Of a stretch of 64,000 bases of DNA, positions 21,045 through 30,947 are shown in pieces; positions within the stretch are counted from its first letter, which is position 1, and each line of letters opens with the position of its first letter. The stretch spans positions 1,309,201 through 1,373,200 of the forward strand of contig OY744547.1 in the NCBI GenBank assembly GCA_963556195.1, given 5' to 3'. The position numbers and the translations under genes are program-made. This DNA is from Sepiola atlantica. Lineage: Eukaryota > Mollusca > Cephalopoda > Sepiida > Sepiolidae. Below the pieces are notes generated by a model, which saw nothing but the letters and a program-made list of their open reading frames with translations, did not search any database and had not been told where the DNA came from.

Positions 21045-21443
21045 ATAGAATTCAATACAATATGGGAACCTAAAATTATAAATAATAGATAAGTGGTGAT
21101 CTATAGTGATAAGTAGTTAGATCAAAAACAAGAATAGGTTTAAGGCTCCCAAAATTCATACGAGAATTGTCCGCAAGGACCCGTGGCGCAGTGTATACAG
21201 TTTAAGTAGAATTCAGTTCTAAGTGACAGTCATCTGAAGGTTGAAGGTTCAATCCTCACTGCAGGCGATACGAAGAATTGCAAATTACTGAAAACTTCTT
21301 CCTAGATGGAACGATGGATTTAATAATGGGTTCTGTTCTAAATTCCGTCCAGATTCCCATGTTCGACAGAAAGATTCCCGAGTTCGACAAAGTACACCGG
21401 AGGTTACATCGGCCGAAACGTTGTAGCCCGAATATACCAAATT
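21045..21443 (+). repeat. Right arm of the PLE (SINE-like, sense)
   Basis: The tRNA-like head GGACCCGTGGCGCAGTGT starts at 21178 and box B GGTTCAATCC lies at about 21245. The 3' module is missing CTGAAGAAGG (GTACAC runs straight into CGGAGGTT), so this copy of the hammerhead-like core is deleted. The inner part contains an extra ~60 bp (GTGGTGATCTATAGTGATAA region) absent from the left arm. Confidence 0.78.
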
Positions 21444-21456
21444 ATACATAGTATTA

Positions 21457-21770
21457 GTATCAATAGTAGTATTAGTACTATATAGTATTACTAACATTAA
21501 ATATTACTAATATTTAATGTTAGTAATAATTAATATTAGTAATATATAATAGTAACAATACTTAGTGTTAGTAATATTGATTATTAGTAACTACTAATAA
21601 ATATTACTAATAGTATTATACACTAATATTTAGTATAGTATTAGTACTACTTTGTATTAGTAATAGTTAGTGTTAGTAATAATATTAGTAGTATACAGTA
21701 TTACTAATACTTACTGTTTGTTATACTAAGTATTAATACTAATACATAGTTTTACTAAGGTAACTGTTAA
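21457..21770 (+). repeat. ATTAGTA-type simple repeat around the PLE
   Basis: Irregular TAGTAATATTA / TTAGTATTA units fill this stretch and 19125-19240, that is, both flanks of the PLE. The PLE therefore inserted into one simple-sequence block. Confidence 0.8.
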
Positions 21771-21944
21771 TAACTGAAAACAGAAAAATCAAATACGTTT
21801 TTCTTCACGTGGTTTTCAAATTAACATTTTTCATAGTTTAAGTAAAAATCCAAGAATTGTTTTCGTTTTCTTGGAAACAAAAAAAAAATGAAACTAAAAT
21901 AAAAATGCGTTTTTTTTTTTAGTTTCATTTTTTTGTTTTTCCGA

Positions 21945-22068
21945 TGACGTCACATCGAAATATAAAAAAAGGCGCAGCGGATTTTTGGAGAAGGCGAATT
22001 ACACACCAATAAACACTGATTTTCCTCTCGCCACCTGGAAAACATCAACTTTTCTCTGTCGTTCAAGG
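21945..22068 (+). promoter_or_regulatory. Candidate core promoter and first non-coding exon
   Basis: A palindromic CRE (TGACGTCA, 21945-21952) is followed 8 bp later by TATAAAAAAA (21961-21970). About 100 bp of mixed-composition, repeat-free sequence then ends at a perfect donor, CAAG|GTAAGT, near 22068. The spacing suits a transcription start near 21990 and an exon of about 75 bp. The next + strand gene needing a 5' UTR exon is the SKICH gene at 48371, but no transcript evidence links them; a non-coding RNA is equally possible. Confidence 0.4.
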
Positions 22069-22750
22069 TAAGTAAACACGAAAGGAAAGTAAAATGTATC
22101 CCGAGTTTCGTTGAATTCACGGAAAAAGGCCATCTTAACTCCGTTTTTTGTCTTTCAAAACACCAGACGAAGCTGTTGTCAACACAAAAACGGCCAGGAA
22201 ATGGGGGATCAGTTTGGTATGCAAAACCCTACACAAACTGATCACCCACTTTACGGCCTCTGATTGAATCCACTGTTTTGAATTTGTCACGTAAATATAG
22301 TAGAAATGTCTTTTCTTTTTAAGTTTTGTTTCTTTTAAATTATTTTATTGTTTCTGATGAAGTTGTTTCGTTCGTGTTTAAATCCTGGCTTTTTTTTGTT
22401 TATTATTTATCCACAAAGTTGTTTTCTAAAAACAGGTGTAAAAGGGGAAAAATTAAAAACAAAAAAAGCCATGTTTATTTTTAAAATCTTTTTTCTTTTT
22501 ACCCACTACAAAAAAAATAAAATTTTAGTAATGTCAGTAAAATACGTCGAATGTTGATTTTTATGTTTTGTTTTTTAAATTTCAAAATCTTATTTCGTTG
22601 GTTCTTGTACAGATCCGCCCCCATGGCTATCTGAAAGGCAGCCATACAAAATGCAACTCGGGTTGATGAAACGAAAAACACTTATTGATTTGTTGACATT
22701 ATTGTATTTTATTTATCGTTCAGTAATGTTTTTACCTTGTTGCATTGTAT

Positions 22751-22752
<2 letters not shown>

Positions 22753-22842
<90 letters not shown>
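22753..22842 (+). repeat. (CT)n(AT)n microsatellite
   Basis: About 20 CT units are directly followed by about 24 AT units. The frame running through it is an artefact. Confidence 0.95.
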
Positions 22843-22844
<2 letters not shown>

Positions 22845-23078
22845 CGTAGTTTGCTTGAAGCATTGCTGGGAATAGTAGTAGTATGTTTTTAAAAGGCAAG
22901 GCTGTGGGCAATGCAAATTCCGGGTAGGATGTAAGCTGGAAGGAACAAAAATAATAAATCGAATACGAAATGGAACTTACTATTTATTTTTTCTTAAAAT
23001 CTTACATAACAGCAAGTGTGGTGTTAGCTGTTTGTGTGTTGTCCGGATGATTATTAAAAATCATCATATATATATATA

Positions 23079-23172
23079 TTAGTATAAATTTGTATTTATA
23101 CAAACATTATTGGTTACATATGTGCATACATATGTAACCAATAATGTTTGTATAAATACAAATGTATACTAA
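23079..23172. repeat. 43-bp-arm palindrome
   Basis: The arm TAGTATAAATTTGTATTTAT...GGTTACATATG is mirrored almost perfectly after a loop of about six bases (TGCATA). It is flanked by (AT)n. It may be a young inverted duplication or a foldback element. Confidence 0.85.
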
Positions 23173-23259
23173 AAAACAGCTCTACTTGTTATTGAGCACT
23201 TTTATAAACACTGGAGTTTCAACGGACTTACATCTACAGAAACTAATATAATACATATA

Positions 23260-23306
<47 letters not shown>

Positions 23307-23329
23307 CAAACATTGTTAAAAATAACAGA

Positions 23330-23537
23330 AATCGTCTGTTTAATTATACCTTTTTTTTTTCAACATCTACAAAAACATAACTGCCCTCCCTCTGATTTCA
23401 GACAAATTCTAGTTAATAACATTCCGAAACCAATTTTAAAAAAATTAAAAATACTCGAAGCTGTCTACATAAAAACACAACCTAAAATTAACATCACATA
23501 TGAAACCAGTGGTAACATTTTAAAATGCTTAACGTAA
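23330..23537 (+). pseudogene. PLE endonuclease C-terminal fragment
   Basis: The frame encodes LQKHNCPPSDFRQILVNNIP then LKILEAVYIKTQPKINITYE and ends ILKCLT. The L-x-x-x-E-A-x-Y-I-K-x-x-P-x-I-N pattern is the end of GIY-YIG domains in Penelope-like elements. A hammerhead-like module follows 150 bp downstream. Confidence 0.6.
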
Positions 23538-23687
23538 TGCGATTTTGTTCTGTGATGCCATCCAGTGTTGCTGAATTTAAATCGTCAACGACTTCCTGGA
23601 ACAATGCGAAAAACGTTCTCTGCGCGTTTCTTCGCCGTCTTTTTAAAATTCTTTCTCCAACTTTTTTTGTTCATTTGCTTTTGACAC

Positions 23688-23725
23688 CTGAGGATGATTC
23701 GACGAAGAATCGAAAATGTTCGTGA
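23688..23725 (+). ncRNA. Hammerhead-like module, family C
   Basis: CTGAGGA, an extra T, stem II GATTC-GACGAA-GAATC and GAAAATGTT appear in order. CAC before the core and GTG after it can pair with a one-base offset as stem I. It lies downstream of the PLE endonuclease remnant in the same orientation. The extra base argues against full activity. Confidence 0.4.
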
Positions 23726-23878
23726 AACCTATGGAACATTTATTAATTTTTTATTTTAATATAAAAAAGACCATCAGAAATTATTTTTTTAAAAAGGTAT
23801 AATAAAACAGACGAATTCTGTGATTTTTGACAATGTTTGCATAAATGAGAAACTGCTGCCTAAATACACACAATAGAG

Positions 23879-24146
23879 ATGAAAGATGAGAATAACAAAT
23901 TGTAAAGATACAATATTTAGAACATCAAAAGTTCAGAGCAAAGAGCTTCATATCCTTAATCCATGGATTTTCAAAAGATAAACTCTTTTCATCAGAGGAT
24001 AGAGAAAAACCGACAATGCAATTGTAAATATTTAACTTTGTAATTGTAAACATTTAACTTTGAAAATTTGACATGCTTTGAACTTTTGATGTTCTAATAA
24101 ATATTGTATCTTTACAATTTTTCATTCTCATCTTTCATCTCTAGAA
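23879..24146. repeat. Inverted repeat enclosing hammerhead-like family D
   Basis: The ~65-bp arm GATGAAAGATGAGAATAACA...AGAACATCAAAAGTTCA is mirrored at 24077-24146. Within it, the - strand 23960-23995 reads CTGATGA, A, AAGAG-loop-CTTTT, GAAAATCC. A related module occurs at 58028-58080 on the - strand. Confidence 0.65.
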
Positions 24147-24274
24147 TTGATTGCTCTATTCAATATATTGAGCTTTATATTATCACGATAGATTATTATT
24201 AAACGATAATTCAATTATCTTTAATTTAATTCAACATTTAGATTATATATATATATATAAAAAGTGATTTATTT

Positions 24275-25484
24275 GGCATTTTTAACGACAGCTAACAGAA
24301 CAAAAAAGGGGTGGAAAAAAAAGCAAATAGGCAACAAATAAAGGCACTTGTGCAGATTAGGGACGAGCCGAAATTTATTTGTTTTCATTTTAGAAGAGCT
24401 CCAATGGTGTAAGGGGCCGACAACTCTCTTTTTATTCACTAACCGCCTGCAGAGTGTTTTTGAACAAATTTCTGAATTGTATCCGTTTAAAAAACAAGAG
24501 AAAAGAAAACAAAAGAATAAATTCAGTAACCAGCAGACAATTTTTCAAAGCATTATTGATTAAACCCTAACGACAGGGTCAAAATTACCGCGGGTCCCAA
24601 AGTAAAAAAACAAAACAAACAAAAAAACACTGAAAATAAAACTGAAAAAATTTGGACGCAGCAACGTATCGAAATTATCGGCTCGTCATTTCTTGGGTGT
24701 TTACGTAGCATGCCCAAACGCTGCCGACGCGAAATTCACGGAAATTTGGTCAGGATCGATAGAAGTACCATTTTTTTAAACTACAAAAAAAAAAAAAAAA
24801 AAAATGTGACTGTTCTAATTGAAATTTTAAAACTTTGGTTTGAAATGAAAAAAATATACTTATGATTTTCCCGAATTTTATTTTATATAATAAATGTTTT
24901 ATTAATTAATTGAATTTGCATTACGTCTTAATTTAAAAGAATCATATTTTTATTTTCGGAGAAATTATGCACTTAAAGTGAAACAAAAATAGAATTGTCG
25001 AACTCTTACACTATTGGAGTTCTTCTAAAATGAAAACAACTAATTTTCTGCCCGTCCCTAATCTGCAGAAGTGCCCAAATAAATTTTACCAAAGGCAAAG
25101 AAAATTAATCTTTTATTAACTTGAATAAGTTTGTGTTTTAACTTATTTTAAAGCGTTTTTTTTGGTTCAAAACAAACCTGGTGTCCACCTGTTCAGTTAG
25201 AACGGCAAACAAAATAGTTTGAGCCCTGCACGGAGACCCTTGATAATCGGTCAAAAATCGAAAAATAAACAAAATACTGTTGAAAACACATCCAATCAGT
25301 GCAAGTATTTTGTTTAATTTTCGTTTTTTGAACGATTATGGAAACTGTAATTTCGGCCATTTTTCCCCGGTGGACACCAGGTTTGTTAAACTCTAGGTTA
25401 GTAAAAGAGTAACTTATTTTGCCTTTCGTAACATTTATTTGTTTTTACCCCGTTTTCGTTCTATTAGCTGTCGTTATAAATGCC
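24275..25484. mobile_element. TIR element (GGCATTTTTAACGACAGC ends), interrupted
   Basis: The left end GGCATTTTTAACGACAGCTA is mirrored at 25464-25484. Inner sequence (AACAAACCTGGTGTCCACCT, GATAATCGGTCAAAAATCG) recurs at 46790-47190. A second right end of the same type stops at 25920. It has no ORF and is interrupted by the hAT-like MITE at 24343-25075. Confidence 0.7.
24343..25075. mobile_element. hAT-like MITE nested in older TIR element, 8-bp TSD
   Basis: The ends GGCACTTGTGCAGATTAGGG and CCCTAATCTGCAGAAGTGCC are inverted repeats extended through AAGAGCTCCAATGGTGTAAG. The exact 8-bp duplication CAAATAAA flanks it (24335-24342, 25076-25083). An 8-bp target duplication is typical of hAT transposons. 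It carries no transposase. Confidence 0.82.
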
Positions 25485-25799
25485 ACTTTTTTTGTTTATT
25501 TTTTGTAATTAGTGGTTATCTTGAACTTTTCAGTTTTAAGATAGCCGCCATTGAAACGACATGATCCGTAGGGAGGGGCAACCGGAAGTGAAATTCAGCA
25601 TCGAATCGTAACTTTCAAAAACAAAAAAAACAGTTCGGTTCAAATTCGGAAGAAATACCCCCAAAACAAATAGTGATTGAAATTTTTAAAAATAACACAT
25701 GAAAACAACTAAAAAAACAAACAAAAAGAATTTACAAAAAAAAATAAATGAATAAAATAGTGGGCATTTAAAAACAAACAAATAGTTAACAGTGTTAAC

Positions 25800-25920
25800 A
25801 CACAAATAAACTTATCCAGGTTAGTAGAAGAGTAACTTATCTTGCCTTTGGTAATATTTATATGTTGCCTGTTTTTTTTTTTGTCCTTTTTTCGTTCTGT
25901 TAGCTGTCGTTAAAAATGCC
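25800..25920 (+). mobile_element. Second right-end copy of the GGCATTTTTAACGACAGC element
   Basis: The segment from TTATCCAGGTTAGTAGAAGA to GTTAGCTGTCGTTAAAAATG-CC repeats 25390-25484 in the same direction. It marks another insertion or a tandem remnant. Confidence 0.65.
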
Positions 25921-25924
25921 CCGT

Positions 25925-26050
25925 TTTGTCCCAATAACAGAGCGTTCACAGCCCTCCTTTTTGGGGAGCTGGAAATCCCCCTCCATGAAATAACCGACCT
26001 TCTGTCTAACTTTGCTTTCGTGGGGAGGCAACAAAATTATGACTATGAAA
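25925..26050 (+). mobile_element. LINE/SINE tail fragment
   Basis: TTTTTGGGGAGCTGGAAATC, ACCGACCTTCTGTCTAACTT and GTGGGGAGGCAACAAAAT match the recurrent 3' tail at 5660-5760 and 41545-41650. Confidence 0.5.
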
Positions 26051-26644
26051 AGTAAATTACAATTTTATCCCAGGACAATAAATATAGTTTTTAATATAAT
26101 TACATCTAACAAGCGAAATCGGTGAGATATTCAAACGGCCACTATACTACAATTGATCTCCCCCCTCCCGCCTTCTCTTAAGTCGACCTTGTGACACTTT
26201 CTACTTGCGTGAGATCGTTGCTAAATATATACCAACATATTGATTGAATAACGACAATAAATTATTCTTCTTACTTAATGAAATGCTAGCAAGGCAACCC
26301 GGTGTTGCTAGGCATTGAAATTGAATGACAGGCTCTGTCGTTTTGCGTCCAGCCCATAACACCATATTACTCTTTTTTAACATTTTATAAATTCGAGTTT
26401 TGGGGTGGGGTTTAATAATTTAATCAGCATGAATGTGGTGGGTAGGGTGTAAGTAAATTGAAATAGAATTGTGTAAATGTAGAGTCTTTAACCCCCCTCG
26501 AGGCACACCTGGTGTTTCTTGAGAATCACTGATGACAACTGTGCACTTCTGCTCCAAGCCCTGAACCCCTTATTTACACTTTTATTTTTATTTTATCGTC
26601 TCTCTCTCTCTTTTATATATATATCTTCTTCTTCTTCTTCTTCT

Positions 26645-27810
26645 TCTCCTATATAAAGGCCAGTTGTCTGTATGTTTGTCTGTTTGTTTGTTTGTATGTC
26701 CAGCTACTCCTCAAAAACTACTCGGCAAACTGTCGTCAAGTCGACATCTTTAGGACCGGACAACACCTGGGAGCATAATATCTCAAAATTACAAAAAAAA
26801 AAAATGTCCCTGGGGGTCAACGGGGCCAGTTTTTGGGGGCGGGTCTGGTTTTTTGAAACTTTTTCAATGTTATTTACTGGTGATTTTGAAATCAGCCAAT
26901 GTATTCATGTAACAACTTGATAAAAATGCACTGGCCGGTTGTATGAGGTCATCCCATAACTTCTGTCCGGATAAGGGGTGCTCAATCACATCCGCACCTA
27001 GACACCTAAACTTCTATCTTTTAAAATAAAAATAGTTCTTTGGGGGGAGGGGGGGGGGAATGTTTGGGACGCGGGTGGGGTAGGGGGGAATTTTTTTTTT
27101 GGGGGGGGGGGGGAGAATTTTTGGGGGGCGTGTGGTGGGGTGGGGGGAATTATCAACATCTTCATCCTGCGGGGGTGCTTATACAATATAGGACCCGGAG
27201 GCTTCTGAAGTATATGGACCTGGGCAGGGTTCTTCTGCAGTATAGGCACCAGGGGGAGGTGGGGCGCTTCTACAGTATAGGACCCAAGGGCTTCTGCAGT
27301 ATAGGAACCAGGGGTGCGTCTACAGTACAGGACCCAGCACCGGGGGTGTGTATACAATATAGGACCCGGGTGCTTCTGCAGAATAGAGACCATGGGTTCT
27401 TATGCAGTATAGGGACCAGGGGTGCTTCTACAGCATAGGACCCAGCACCGGGGGTGCTTCTACAATATAGGACCCGAATGCTTCTACAGAATAGGGACCA
27501 TGGATGCTTATGCAGTATAGGCACCGGGGGTGCTTCTACAGTATAGGATCCAGAGGCTTCTGCAGTACAGGCACGGGGGGGGGGTGCTTCTGCAGTATAG
27601 CCACCGGGGCGCTTCTACAGTATAGGACCCAGCACCAGGAGTGCTTTTACAGTATAGGACCCATCACTGGGGGGGGGGGGGGGCTTCGTCAATTTAGGAC
27701 CCAGAGGCTTCGGTGTTGTCCGGGAAAAAAGTGCTCAATATCCTATTTTGCTTGCGGAGAAGAGAGGAGGAGGAGGGAGAGCCCCGGGCAACGCCGGGTA
27801 CCCCTGCTAG
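26645..27810 (+). mobile_element. Non-autonomous Helitron carrying a minisatellite
   Basis: The 5' end reads TCTCCTATATAAAGGCCAGT followed by TGTCTGTATGTTTGTCTG; the 3' end is the hairpin CCCGGGCAACGCCGGGTACC followed by CCTGCTAG, with T as the next base. TC...CTAG termini, a subterminal GC hairpin and insertion before T are Helitron hallmarks. The interior (27170-27710) is a ~30-bp minisatellite; no Rep/helicase is present. Confidence 0.8.
27170..27715 (+). repeat. ~30-bp minisatellite inside Helitron
   Basis: Degenerate units of CTTCTGCAGTATAGGACCC and GGGGGTGCTTCTACAGTA repeat about 18 times. Frames on both strands stay open across it because the unit is near a multiple of three; they are not genes. 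G-runs (27035-27130, 27668-27682) lie at its edges. Confidence 0.9.
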
Positions 27811-27819
27811 TATATATAA

Positions 27820-27920
27820 TAAAATAAAATGTAGTAACACGAAATTACATAATCATCGATGCAATAATTTATTTCAACCTTGTGGTCATCGATTATGTAA
27901 TTTCGTGTTACTTTATTTTA
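27820..27920. repeat. Palindrome with ~26-bp arms
   Basis: GTAACACGAAATTACATAAT-CATCGATG (27834-27861) is mirrored by CATCGATTATGTAATTTCGT-GTTAC (27887-27911). It abuts the Helitron 3' end. Confidence 0.75.
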
Positions 27921-28076
27921 TTCTTGCTCTGTTTATTACATTGAGCTCTCATACCCGGATTTCCTCCTAGAATTATTTCATTATAACACAATATATATAT
28001 ATATATATATATAGTGTGTCAGGTTGTATATGAAAAGAAATCAAATAAAGTGCTCGATTATATAAGAGCTAAAATA

Positions 28077-28219
28077 ATTTATTTAGATACTGTATATTAC
28101 ATAATTCAGCAATGTACCGCGGTTTCATCCAAAAGGGCTGAAGATGTCTAAATCTGCCCTTTTGGATGAAACCGCGGTACATTGCTGAAATATGTAATAT
28201 ACAGTATCTAAATAAATTA
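28077..28219. repeat. Near-perfect palindrome with ~62-bp arms
   Basis: The left arm ends ...GCAATGTACCGCGGTTTCAT-CCAAAAGGGC; the right arm starts GCCCTTTTGGATGAAACCGC-GGTACATTGC. A 16-bp loop (28139-28154) carries CTGAAGATGTCTAAATCT. The GAAACCGCGGTA string resembles the GAAA plus self-complementary stem III of the hammerhead-like modules. Confidence 0.85.
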
Positions 28220-28576
28220 TATATATATATATATATCTATATATATATATATGTCTGTGTGTTTCCTATAGAAAGAAAGGCGAAAGAGTCTATATAAAAA
28301 GTCAGTGTATTCTTATGTAAAATTTTCTGGGTAGACAATGGAAGTGGTTCTGAACCTCTAAGTGCCTTCAGAAGAGAGTTGGGGGTGGTGGAGGCGAACC
28401 TCTTTTAAAACTTCAAATATATCCTATTTTTATGAAATTCATATCATGTATAAAATTCTCTGTCGAAGACAATGGAAGTGGTCATGAATAACTACGTATC
28501 CCCCCCACCCCCACCTCCAGGTGAGCTATGGGGCCAGAACCCTCTTAAAACTTTAAAAACGTATAACTGGTTTTAT

Positions 28577-28722
28577 GGCATGGTGGTTGAGTGGTTAATG
28601 ATGCGGACTGAGGTCCTGGGTGTGTCGGGTTCGAATCCAGTTCGTTCCACAGAAACACTTTCATCAAAACCCACACCTGACCTTGTGTCTAACCTCCCCT
28701 CAAGAGGAGGTAAATAAAATAA
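28577..28722 (+). mobile_element. tRNA-derived SINE with LINE-type tail
   Basis: Box A TGGTTGAGTGG (28583-28593) and box B GGTTCGAATCC (28628-28638) form a near-consensus pol III promoter. The 3' part CCTGACCTTGTGTCTAACCT, then CCCCTCAAGAGGAGG and TAAATAAAAT, is the same tail as R1 and the LINE fragments, which suggests shared retrotransposition machinery. Confidence 0.8.
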
Positions 28723-28849
28723 CTAGTTTTAATGAAATTTAAACGATGTGTCTAAGCTACTGATTCAGAGAGTTTTCCATGATGTCAGCTTCTTCCGACA
28801 ACATTATGGAGTAAGGGGGGGGGGGCAGTAAAAAAAAAAAAGATAGTAA

Positions 28850-29345
28850 TATCATGTTATTTGAAAATTCAAATATTTCAGATTTACATTGAATTTGATC
28901 CATATAAACTAATTAAGCAAGATTCCCTGAATTTCAATTTCGGTACCTCTGCAGTTTACAGAACGGACTGAAATCATAGCGTTATAATTTAGAAACCCAT
29001 TCTTAACATGGGGAGATGAAGAGGGGGGGGGGTGATTAACTATTCTGTACTTTCACCTAACAATTTTAATAAACAAAAGATACTGTAAAAATTGAATCTA
29101 ACTTGAAAATCCTATCTAACAAAAATAGCCCGGTCCGTAAACTGCAGAAGCCCCTCTATTTCTTTAGATCTCTTGAGACATTTTCTAGAATCAAAATCAT
29201 TTAATGAATTTTGATCAAAATTAGAATAAGGATTCAAGACATAAGGTTTAGTATTATTATATGTTGATTTTAATCTTCATGAGAGGACATAAAAGTGATG
29301 CAAATCTGTTGTGTTTGGGGGGGAATTAATTTTACTTATCCTGGG
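28850..29345 (+). repeat. ACGGGT-ended interspersed repeat, copy 3
   Basis: TCAAATATTTCAGATTTACA, ACATAAGGTTTAGTATTATT and the terminal TTATCCTGGGACGGGTAA match 15480-15700. An internal stretch (AACTGCAGAAGCCCC with TACCTCTGCAGTTTACAG) is inverted within this copy. Confidence 0.5.
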
Positions 29346-29544
29346 ACGGGTAATTTAGTAAAACTAAAAATAAAACCATGCAAACGACAAAGCACTTTGT
29401 GAATGTGACTAATAATTTGTTTTGTGTGACTAAAAAAAAACCACTGGTTCCTATCAGTTTTAGGTATGGTCAACACATTTTTCACGGGATTGGTACGAAC
29501 TAGGGACGGGCAATGAAAGTTAAAATAATTTGATGAATAATCAA

Positions 29545-29985
29545 AGAGGATAAAAATAAATTAAAAATAACATAAATTTAAAAAAAACAAAATAATAATA
29601 ATAAAAAAAAAATTTTAAAATAACACAAAAAAAAAAAATAAAATGATAATAATAAATTTTTTTTTTTAAATAACACAAAATTTTTAAAAAACAAAATAAT
29701 AATAATAAAAAAAAATTAAAAATAACATAAATTTAAAAAAAAAAAAATAATAATAATAAAAAAAATTAAAAATAACACACAAAAAATAAATAAAATGATA
29801 ATAATAAATTTTTTTTTTAAATAACACAATTTAAAAAAAACAAAATAATAATAATAAAAATAAATTAAAAATAACACAAAAAAATTTTAAAAAACAAAAT
29901 AATAATAATAAAAATAAATTAAAAATAACACAAAAAAATTTTGAAAAACAAAATAATAATAATAAAAAAAAATTAATCAAATCAT
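29545..29985 (+). repeat. A-rich (AAT)n/AAAATAACAC array
   Basis: Irregular units of AAAATAATAATAATAAAAA and AAATTAAAAATAACACAAA repeat about ten times. Low complexity; no gene. Confidence 0.9.
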
Positions 29986-30022
29986 TGCAAAGAAAAAAAT
30001 CCCTCCAAATCACAGGATTAGC

Positions 30023-30348
30023 TTTTGGCTCAGATGAAAGTGTAGTATCTGTTCCGATGGATACTACATCCTATAGACCGGAACCGTCTTGGCCTTCGGG
30101 GCTTGATTTCTGTGGGTTTGTCCTGTGCAGTTCTAGGAGGTCCACCCTCCCAGGCTTTGCCTTCTCCCCCTTTGAGAAGGGGTATGTTTATTGCTAATCG
30201 CCTGAGGCACCCCTATTGGGGAATGCCGACGGGGCTGCCCAGGTAATTTCTTGTGGTCATAAGTGCTCTTCCTCTCGGGTGCTGACTTATCAAATCCCAC
30301 TTTCCGACCTTGTGTCACATCTTACCGCTGTGGGAGGTAGATAAATAG
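30023..30348 (+). mobile_element. Repeat R1, copy 3
   Basis: It starts TTTTGGCTCAGATGAAAGTG-TAGTATCTG, keeps the TGTGCAGTTCTAGGAGGTCC and AATGCCGACGGGGCTGCC landmarks and ends TGGGAGGTAGATAAATAG. The tail differs from other copies (no TAACTCCTGG). Confidence 0.8.
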
Positions 30349-30845
30349 ATCACAGGATTAGCTGATCTTGATGAAATTTTCAGTATTTATTAATAAGTGA
30401 ATGTTAATATCAAATACTTATTTCATTAAAAAGCGAAACAAACTTATGTTTCTAGATTTTTTAGATGAGGAGTGATTTGCATCATTTGAATTTTTTAAAT
30501 TTATTTATTTTTAATGAAAATCGCTCCAGACAAGGCATGAAGCCACTTGATGTAAGGAGCTTACAAAACAAAATGATCAACATATATATAGACCCAAATT
30601 CTAGTATGTATTATATATTAAATCGTTTTTAATGTCAATACGTAGTTAAAGCAAAATAAATTGTCTTGGACTATTAAAAGAATTTCCAACGCTATTGATA
30701 ATGTTTAACCATTTATTTATTTATTTTTTATTATCGTTAATGTTTGAATTCATGTTTTGAAACATGACGTAAATCATAGTCACGTCACAGCTATAATTAT
30801 TTTGTTACGGTAATGTTTTAAGCTCTATTTATAAGAAAATCTCAC

Positions 30846-30945
30846 TAGCTCAGTTGTTAGAACATCAGACTGAAGATCTCAAGGTTTCGGTTTCGATTTC
30901 CGGTCATGGCATCCATTTTATTTGTTGGGAATTTATTATTTAGTA
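30846..30945 (+). mobile_element. tRNA-like SINE fragment
   Basis: TAGCTCAGTTGTTAGAACAT (box A-like) and GGTTTCGGTTTCGATTTCCG (box B-like, 30883-30902) match a tRNA-derived head. The following TTGTTGGGAATTTATTATTT also occurs at 14648. It is not a functional tRNA: no anticodon arm or acceptor stem can be completed. Confidence 0.5.
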
Positions 30946-30947
30946 TC

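Larger units (their letters stand above)
19245..21443 (+). mobile_element. Penelope-like element with inverted arms and 13-bp target duplication
   Basis: A decayed PLE open frame (reverse transcriptase plus GIY-YIG endonuclease, 19670-21010) is bounded by ~400-bp inverted arms (19257-19665 and 21045-21440). ATACATAGTATTA occurs immediately outside both ends (19232-19244 and 21444-21456), a 13-bp target-site duplication in an ATTAGTA-rich target. The arms consist of the GGACCCGTGG SINE sequence plus a short inner segment (GGTTCCCATATTATATTGAA). PLEs are known to carry terminal repeats in direct or inverted order. Confidence 0.8.

Noticed and set aside
26998..27827. Several open frames on both strands across the Helitron minisatellite
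   Set aside because: The ~30-bp unit keeps frames open by periodicity; peptide repeats have no family match.
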